Below, piece after piece: positions 14,903-18,717 of a DNA stretch of 18,717 nt. The position numbers and the translations under genes are program-made. Source of the stretch: an uncultured Clostridia bacterium (GTDB lineage: Bacteria > Bacillota > Clostridia > Oscillospirales > Ruminococcaceae). The stretch is from the NCBI GenBank assembly GCA_937871145.1, contig CALMXN010000294.1:1-18717 (forward strand), given 5' to 3'. Each line of letters opens with the position of its first letter. Position 1 is the first letter of the stretch. The notes under the pieces were generated by a model. The model saw only the letters and a list, made by a program, of their open reading frames with translations, was not told where the DNA came from and did no database searches.

Positions 14903-14931
14903 ATTTTAACACATATATATACGAATTACAA
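14903..14931 (-). promoter_or_regulatory. main promoter of the S10-spc-alpha superoperon
   Basis: TTGTAA (14926-14931) and TAAAAT (14903-14908) are separated by 17 bases, with a TGT extension just before the -10 (extended -10 type). The roughly 70 bases upstream (14932-15000) are very AT-rich, like an UP element. The predicted start is near 14896, giving a leader of about 315 bases before rpsJ. Confidence 0.8.
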
Positions 14932-15050
14932 TACATTTTATAAAAATATGTTTAGAAATTTTACGCAACTTTTAATACTTTTTTATGCACAATGTACAAT
15001 ATCAGCATTTTTGTTTTGTTTTATAGGCTTTTTTGCGGTTTTTAAACGCG

Positions 15051-15716
15051 TTATCTGAATATTTCCGGCTTATCTATCCGCAATATATGGTTTTTTTCAG
15101 TGATTTCAGCCTTGTATGCCTTTTCAACATCCTTGCCGTCTTCTTCTATGATGCAGGTATCAATAAAATTAAGGAATTTTCCATCCCTGTCAAAGTTATA
15201 AATTACAGAAAACGCTTTAATTTTTCCAAGCTGCCTGTTGACCTTGCGGAATTTTTTCGCATTATAGATATGTGTTACCTGTTTGCCACTTTCAGTGGCT
15301 TTAGTTGACGATTCGTCAATTGAATCTTTGACCAGGAGCATAAATTCCTTCGAAGCATCCGGATGTGGCTTTTTACGGGTAAATTTTTTGAAGTCCCTGC
15401 TCTTATTATTTGATGAAGTTATTTCACCGTTGTTCTCTATATATAAAGACTCCCCGTCATTATACTCTACATACGGTTTCCCGTCAATAAAGCCATTATA
15501 AAGATAAACCACTGTTCCGTCATCCTTATAATTGAATGAGAATGTCTGTTTTACCTCTCCTGTTTTCATATCAGTTATTACAACTGCTGCACTATCAAGC
15601 TTTGCATAATCTTCTCTTGCCTTGTTGACAAGCTCTTCTCCGACAATAGTCTTTTCACGACAACCTGTCAACACAAGCATACTTGTTAATAATATAGTAG
15701 TAAATATCTTTTTCAT
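15051..15716 (-). CDS. putative lipoprotein of unknown function, 221 aa
   Basis: The N-terminus MKKIFTTILLTSMLVLTGC is a lipoprotein signal peptide with lipobox LTGC, so Cys19 should be lipidated and the protein anchored outside the membrane. The rest is hydrophilic and strand-rich, with charged repeats of Lys/Asp/Glu (such as FSFNYKDDGTVVYLYNG and YVEYNDGESLYIENNG), a style seen in LolA/LppX-like lipoproteins. I do not recognise a named family, so that comparison is only a hint. The ATG at 15716 with GGGAG five bases upstream is chosen over the upstream in-frame start at 15734. It lies 120 bases before the S10 promoter with no clear terminator between. A possible promoter is TTGTAA-18-TATAAA at 15783-15812. 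Confidence 0.85.
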   Translation of the reverse strand: MKKIFTTILLTSMLVLTGCREKTIVGEELVNKAREDYAKLDSAAVVITDMKTGEVKQTFSFNYKDDGTVVYLYNGFIDGKPYVEYNDGESLYIENNGEITSSNNKSRDFKKFTRKKPHPDASKEFMLLVKDSIDESSTKATESGKQVTHIYNAKKFRKVNRQLGKIKAFSVIYNFDRDGKFLNFIDTCIIEEDGKDVEKAYKAEITEKNHILRIDKPEIFR

Positions 15717-15735
15717 ATAAACTCCCTGTAACAAA

Positions 15736-15768
15736 AATTAAACAAGGGCGAGAAAATCTCACCCTTGT
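15736..15768 (-). terminator. hairpin terminator after the broken membrane-protein gene
   Basis: A 12-bp stem ACAAGGGTGAGA / TCTCGCCCTTGT with one G-U pair and loop TTT (15768-15742) is followed on the minus strand by TTAATTTTTG, an interrupted T-run. It lies 50 bases after the end of the pseudogene and 25 bases before the lipoprotein start. It most likely ends transcription of the former upstream gene; it could also lie in the lipoprotein message leader if the promoter at 15783-15812 is real. Confidence 0.65.
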
Positions 15769-15818
15769 CTATTATTACATTTTTTATATGAATTATTAGT
15801 AGCAAATTACAAACATTA

Positions 15819-16278
15819 TTATTCTTCTATCTTTGAATAACAATAATCTGTAATAAGAGATAACAGTATAATAGCCGTAGCTATTCCACTAATAATAGTC
15901 CCTATAATACTGTAACGCCTTAACTTTCCAGAAACGCTTTAATCTTTTATACGTGATGGGTCTAAAAATATTTTTCCATCCCAACAATACGCCCCAACTG
16001 TATTGCCCTTTTCGTAGTACTGCCATTCTCCTGGATAATACAACCGATACTCCTTGTTTCTTTCTTACTTTCAAATTCGTCTTTAACAAATACTCTATGC
16101 CTTGGTAATCGTGTTACGCTTGTACGTGTATAATAGTAATGATAATCAGCTTCTTTAGCTTTTTACCGAAATAGTCTTTTCCCTGAAAAAAAATAGTAAA
16201 TAACGCCAAAAACATTGCGAACAAAATAAGATATGGTTGATATCTTTTTGTTTTGTCATCCCCTTTCGTCAATGTCAT
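15819..16278 (-). pseudogene. broken gene for a small two-membrane-segment protein
   Basis: No frame is open across this region, but three consecutive stretches join into one sensible protein of about 152 residues. Frame 1 (16278-16165) has a membrane segment PYLILFAMFLALFTIFF. One base is missing at the A-run 16160-16164. Frame 2 (16162-16058) continues KAKEADYHYYYYTRTSV ... VFVKDEFESKKE. One base is missing at 16056-16057. Frame 3 (16055-15819) reads KEYRLYYPGEWQYYEKG then GAYCWDGKIFLDPSRIKD. A TAA stop at 15939-15941 interrupts this frame, and the same frame continues to a second membrane segment IIGTIISGIATAIILLSLI and ends IEE-TAA. The layout (membrane helix, YYPGEW/GAYCWDG domain, membrane helix) recalls DUF3592-like proteins, but I do not claim the family. 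The original start codon is unclear. Confidence 0.7.
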
Positions 16279-16307
16279 ATTTTAACATACACAATCAATA
16301 AAATCAA
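16279..16307 (-). promoter_or_regulatory. promoter of the broken membrane-protein gene
   Basis: TTGATT (16302-16307) and TAAAAT (16279-16284) are 17 bases apart with a TGT extension before the -10. It lies directly after the proS terminator. Transcription would begin near 16272, so the ATG at 16278 is at or upstream of the message start; the AAAGGGG ribosome site at 16260-16266 then has no well-placed start codon, another possible lesion. Confidence 0.6.
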
Positions 16308-16308
16308 C

Positions 16309-16332
16309 AAAAAAGGCGGGATAATTCCCGCC
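16309..16332 (-). terminator. intrinsic terminator after proS
   Basis: A perfect 7-bp GC-rich stem GGCGGGA / TCCCGCC (16332-16326 with 16321-16315) with loop ATTA is followed by six T (16314-16309). It begins 10 bases after the proS stop codon. Confidence 0.93.
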
Positions 16333-16341
16333 TCGATTTTA

Positions 16342-17787
16342 TTAATAAGCCTTGCCCCAAAGAACCATATGTTTTGCTGGCTTTCCGCAGCATACACATT
16401 TGTCTGAAAGTTCTTCCTGCTCAAGAGGAATACAACGTGAGCCTGCACCTGTCTGTTCTTTTACTGAATCCTCACAGGCTTCATCTCCGCACCACATTGC
16501 CTTGATGAATCCGTCGCCCTTTTCTTCAAGAGCCTTTATCATTTCTTCAATAGTTGTGCACTTGTATGTCTTGTTCTCTCTGTTTTCAAGAGCCTTCTTA
16601 TAAAGTCCGTCGTGAACTTCTTTAAGCTTAGCTTCAATTGCCGTTTCAAGATCATCAAGCTTAACAATTGTCTTTTCTCTGTTATGACGTGTAACAAGAA
16701 CGCACTGTCCGTTTTCGATATCCTTTGGTCCAATTTCAAGACGAACAGGAACACCCTTCATTTCATACTCAGCAAACTTCCAGCCAGGTGAGTTTTCGCT
16801 GTCGTCAAGCTTTACTCTTAAGCCAGTCTTAGCAAGTCTGTCCTTAAGCTCGTTTGCTTTTTCAAGAACGCCCTCCTTATGCTGTGCAATAGGAAGAATT
16901 ACAACCTGAATAGGTGCAACAGCCGGTGGAAGAACAAGTCCGTTGTCATCACCGTGTGTCATAATGACAGCACCGATAAGACGTGTTGTTACTCCCCATG
17001 ATGTCTGGTGTGGGTAAACCTTTTTATTTTCCTTATCTGTATACAGAATATCAAAAGCCTTTGCAAAGCCATCACCGAAGTAATGTGATGTTCCAGCCTG
17101 AAGTGCCTTACCGTCGTGCATCAATGCTTCAATAGCATAAGTTGCCTCAGCGCCAGCGAACTTATCACTTTCAGTTTTTCTTCCCTTTACAACAGGCATT
17201 GCAAGAGCATCCTCACAGAATTTTGCGTAAACATTGAGCATCTTTTCTGTTTCGTCAATAGCTTCCTGAGCTGTGGCGTGGATAGTGTGACCTTCCTGCC
17301 ATAAGAATTCTCTTGAACGCAGGAACGGACGTGTTGTCTTTTCCCATCTTACAACAGAAACCCATTGATTATAAAGCTTTGGCAAATCCCTGTATGAATG
17401 AACTATATTAGAATAATGTTCACAGAAAAGTGTTTCTGAAGTTGGGCGGATGCAAAGTCTGTCCTCAAGCTTTTCGTTTCCGCCATGTGTAACCCAGGCT
17501 ACTTCAGGAGCAAAGCCCGCAACGTGATCCTTTTCCTTCTGCAATAAGCTTTCAGGAATAAACATAGGCATACATACATTTTCGTGACCTGTTGCCTTGA
17601 ACATTCCATCAAGAATGTGCTGAATATTTTCCCATATTGCATAGCCGTAAGGACGGATAACCATACAGCCCTTTACGCTTGTGTATTCAATAAGCTCAGC
17701 TTTCTTAACTATATCTGTGTACCATTTTGCGAAGTCCTCGTCCATTGAGGTTATCGCATCAACCATTTTTTTATTGTCCTTTGCCAT
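16342..17787 (-). CDS. proS: prolyl-tRNA synthetase, archaeal/eukaryotic-like class
   Basis: Charges tRNA-Pro with proline. It is a class II synthetase of 481 residues without the bacterial editing insertion. Motif 2 is RSREFLWQEGHT and motif 3 is GVTTRLIGAVIMTHGDDNGL; the anticodon-binding domain follows (APIQVVILPIAQHKEG). The C-terminal domain has zinc-type cysteines (WCGDEACED ... RCIP ... CVCCG) and ends in tyrosine, as in archaeal ProRS. An ATG at 17799 lies directly against GGAG; the ATG at 17787 has GGAGATGAG at proper spacing and is preferred. Its start overlaps the upstream membrane-protein gene by 17 bases. No T-box leader is visible. Confidence 0.97.
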   Translation of the reverse strand: MAKDNKKMVDAITSMDEDFAKWYTDIVKKAELIEYTSVKGCMVIRPYGYAIWENIQHILDGMFKATGHENVCMPMFIPESLLQKEKDHVAGFAPEVAWVTHGGNEKLEDRLCIRPTSETLFCEHYSNIVHSYRDLPKLYNQWVSVVRWEKTTRPFLRSREFLWQEGHTIHATAQEAIDETEKMLNVYAKFCEDALAMPVVKGRKTESDKFAGAEATYAIEALMHDGKALQAGTSHYFGDGFAKAFDILYTDKENKKVYPHQTSWGVTTRLIGAVIMTHGDDNGLVLPPAVAPIQVVILPIAQHKEGVLEKANELKDRLAKTGLRVKLDDSENSPGWKFAEYEMKGVPVRLEIGPKDIENGQCVLVTRHNREKTIVKLDDLETAIEAKLKEVHDGLYKKALENRENKTYKCTTIEEMIKALEEKGDGFIKAMWCGDEACEDSVKEQTGAGSRCIPLEQEELSDKCVCCGKPAKHMVLWGKAY

Positions 17788-18031
17788 TATCAGACTCATC
17801 TCCGTTTTCTATTTCTTTTTCCTGTGGGCCATAAACACTTCTTACTTCGTCTTTATCAAAATCATATATGCCTTTTTTCACCCTTGCGGGTTCTATAATT
17901 TTCTTATCAACAAATTTTGCAAGCTTTGGTGTCAGCACAGCAACAATAAAAACGACCATAAACAGCCCAAGCATCATCAGCCCGAACCTGCCCATTACTT
18001 TGACAGAACTCGTATCTGCTACAAATATCAC
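17771..18031 (-). CDS. small membrane protein of unknown function, 86 aa
   Basis: A short protein with one membrane segment, LGLFMVVFIVAVLTP (about residues 21-35), followed by a charged tail with KKIIEPARVKKGIYDFDKDEV and an acidic end (EKEIENGDESDNGKGQ). The preferred start is GTG at 18031-18029 because AAAAGGAGTGAG lies 8 bases upstream; an ATG at 18061 would place this site inside the gene. It ends 17 bases inside proS, so proS is probably translated by coupling. I recognise no family and no functional link with proline charging is evident from sequence. Confidence 0.8.
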   Translation of the reverse strand: MIFVADTSSVKVMGRFGLMMLGLFMVVFIVAVLTPKLAKFVDKKIIEPARVKKGIYDFDKDEVRSVYGPQEKEIENGDESDNGKGQ

Positions 18032-18064
18032 TATACTCACTCCTTTTATAAACATATACATTTT

Positions 18065-18092
18065 ATTATATCATTTTTTCTGAATATTTCAA
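18065..18092 (-). promoter_or_regulatory. promoter of the membrane protein-proS operon
   Basis: TTGAAA (18087-18092) and a perfect TATAAT (18065-18070) are separated by 16 bases, with TGA directly before the -10. It lies about 35 bases before the preferred GTG start and is divergent from the plus-strand promoter at 18149-18177. Confidence 0.85.
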
Positions 18093-18148
18093 GTAATATC
18101 AGAAATATGGTCTTGTTCATAATTAAGTAAAAAAAATAACATAATATA

Positions 18149-18177
18149 TTGACTTTTTTAGATTAACCCATTATACT
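18149..18177 (+). promoter_or_regulatory. promoter of the 107-aa membrane-anchored protein gene
   Basis: TTGACT (18149-18154) and TATACT (18172-18177) are separated by 17 bases, both five of six matches to consensus. The start of transcription would be about 12 bases before the ATG, with the AAGGAGGTG ribosome site at the very beginning of the message. Confidence 0.8.
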
Positions 18178-18196
18178 ATTAGCAAGGAGGTGTTAT

Positions 18197-18520
18197 ATGA
18201 CAAATAAAGATAAAAGGTCAAAAATAATTAAACCTATTATTATCCTCTTACTGATACTTGGTGTTATTCTCGCTTATGGAATTTATGTTAAGTATTACAA
18301 TGCAGACTCAATTGAGTATAATGGTCGTGGATATACTATCACAAAAGAAATAACTGATAAAGATGAACTAACTGAAATAAAGAAAAGCTGTCCGTATACC
18401 CATAAAAGAAGTAACGGATATAAAATTTACGCAGATAAACATTTCGAAGTATCAGGTGAAATATACGTTCAAAAATTTAATGGAAAGTTTTATGACTTAA
18501 GCCTAAAAGGGAGCACTTAA
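18197..18520 (+). CDS. membrane-anchored protein of unknown function, 107 aa
   Basis: A lysine-rich N-terminus (TNKDKRSKIIK) is followed by one membrane segment PIIILLLILGVILAYGIYV (13-31), giving an N-in anchor with about 75 residues outside. The outer part is rich in Tyr, Lys and Asp, with SIEYNGRGYTITKEITDKDE and YKIYADKHFEV. One cysteine (about residue 65) is present. ATG start with a perfect AAGGAGGTG site 6 bases upstream. The gene has its own promoter and terminator, so it is a single-gene unit. I recognise no family. Small anchored proteins beside a regulator can be immunity or stress proteins, but nothing here shows that. Confidence 0.85.
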   Translation: MTNKDKRSKIIKPIIILLLILGVILAYGIYVKYYNADSIEYNGRGYTITKEITDKDELTEIKKSCPYTHKRSNGYKIYADKHFEVSGEIYVQKFNGKFYDLSLKGST

Positions 18521-18543
18521 TAAGACATTTTAAAACAATAATT

Positions 18544-18570
18544 CCTTCTCATTTTTGAGAAGGTTTTTTT
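18544..18570 (+). terminator. intrinsic terminator after the 107-aa gene
   Basis: An 8-bp perfect stem CCTTCTCA / TGAGAAGG (18544-18551 with 18556-18563) with loop TTTT is followed by seven T (18564-18570). Confidence 0.92.
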
Positions 18571-18600
18571 ATAATATTTTTTACTTTTTGTAAAATATAC

Positions 18601-18629
18601 TTGACATTTAGAAATTTATATTATACAAT
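18601..18629 (+). promoter_or_regulatory. promoter of the XRE-type regulator gene
   Basis: A perfect TTGACA (18601-18606) and TACAAT (18624-18629) are separated by 17 bases. The start of transcription would be about 12 bases before the ATG at 18648. The surrounding AT-rich bases may also hold the regulator's operator, but no clear inverted repeat stands out. Confidence 0.8.
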
Positions 18630-18647
18630 GCTTTTGAGGTGAATGAT

Positions 18648-18717
18648 ATGGCAAAAAACTTACGACTAAAATCAGCACGAGCATCACTTGAGATATCACA
18701 GCAAAAGCTTGCCGATA
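18648..18717 (+). CDS. XRE/Cro-type helix-turn-helix regulator, first 23 codons (partial)
   Basis: The gene runs off the window end. The visible residues MAKNLRLKSARASLEISQQK then LAD match the first two helices of an HTH_3 (Cro/CI) domain: a basic start, xLRxxRxxxxxSQQxLA spacing, with SQQKLAD at the beginning of the turn. ATG start with a GAGGTGA site (18636-18642) five bases upstream and a near-consensus promoter. The full length and targets cannot be seen. Confidence 0.8.
   Translation, partial: MAKNLRLKSARASLEISQQKLAD

Noticed and set aside
15033..15308. 91-codon plus-strand open frame opposite the lipoprotein gene
   Set aside because: The minus-strand gene has a signal peptide, lipobox and ribosome site; the plus frame has none of these.
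15889..16089. 66-codon minus-strand open frame
   Set aside because: It is a third frame of the broken membrane-protein gene region; the frames used in the pseudogene reconstruction give membrane helices and a coherent domain, whereas this frame does not, and it lacks a ribosome site.
17788..18196. T-box or other riboswitch before proS
   Set aside because: The promoter is about 35 bases before the first gene of the operon; there is no room for a T-box and no terminator or specifier hairpin is seen.
1..18717. CRISPR arrays, insertion sequences, tRNA or rRNA genes
   Set aside because: No regularly spaced repeats, transposase-like frames, terminal inverted repeats, CCA-ended cloverleaf or rRNA-like stretches were seen on either strand.

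Overview
The window is a low-to-moderate GC Gram-positive (Firmicutes) chromosome segment, most likely a Clostridia member of the Ruminococcus / Oscillospiraceae kind. The grounds are gene order, strong AGGAGG ribosome binding sites before almost every gene, zinc-binding (C+) forms of S4, S14, L24 and L36, a zinc-LID adenylate kinase, a KOW-domain protein between map and infA, and a prolyl-tRNA synthetase of the archaeal/eukaryotic-like class. This placement is inference; no species can be named from what is visible.

Positions 1-14931 (all minus strand, read from high to low coordinates) hold a complete S10-spc-alpha ribosomal protein superoperon: rpsJ, rplC, rplD, rplW, rplB, rpsS, rplV, rpsC, rplP, rpmC, rpsQ, rplN, rplX, rplE, rpsN, rpsH, rplF, rplR, rpsE, rpmD, rplO, secY, adk, map, a KOW-domain gene, infA, rpmJ, rpsM, rpsK, rpsD and the first 95 codons of rpoA (cut by the window edge). 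Most gaps are 1-30 bases, three junctions overlap as TAATG, and I see no sense-strand terminator inside. The unit makes ribosomal proteins of both subunits, initiation factor 1, the Sec channel, the methionine-trimming enzyme, adenylate kinase and RNA polymerase alpha. A promoter with an extended -10 at 14903-14931 drives it. Between that promoter and rpsJ lies a leader of about 315 bases that can fold into five stems and is followed by a strong intrinsic terminator 105 bases before rpsJ. This looks like an attenuated regulatory leader and is the most interesting element here.

Positions 15051-16307 hold a gene for a small lipoprotein of unknown function and, upstream of it, the wreck of a two-membrane-segment protein gene. 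The wreck still has a good promoter but carries two single-base frame losses and an in-frame stop.

Positions 16309-18092 hold a two-gene operon on the minus strand: an 86-residue membrane protein of unknown function overlapping proS, with a strong promoter and a terminator.

Positions 18149-18717 switch to the plus strand: a short gene for a membrane-anchored protein with its own promoter and terminator, then a consensus promoter and the first codons of an XRE/Cro-type DNA-binding regulator cut by the window end.

There are no rRNA or tRNA genes, insertion sequences or CRISPR arrays that I can see. The window is mainly core housekeeping; the novelty is in the regulatory RNA segments and the small unrecognised genes.
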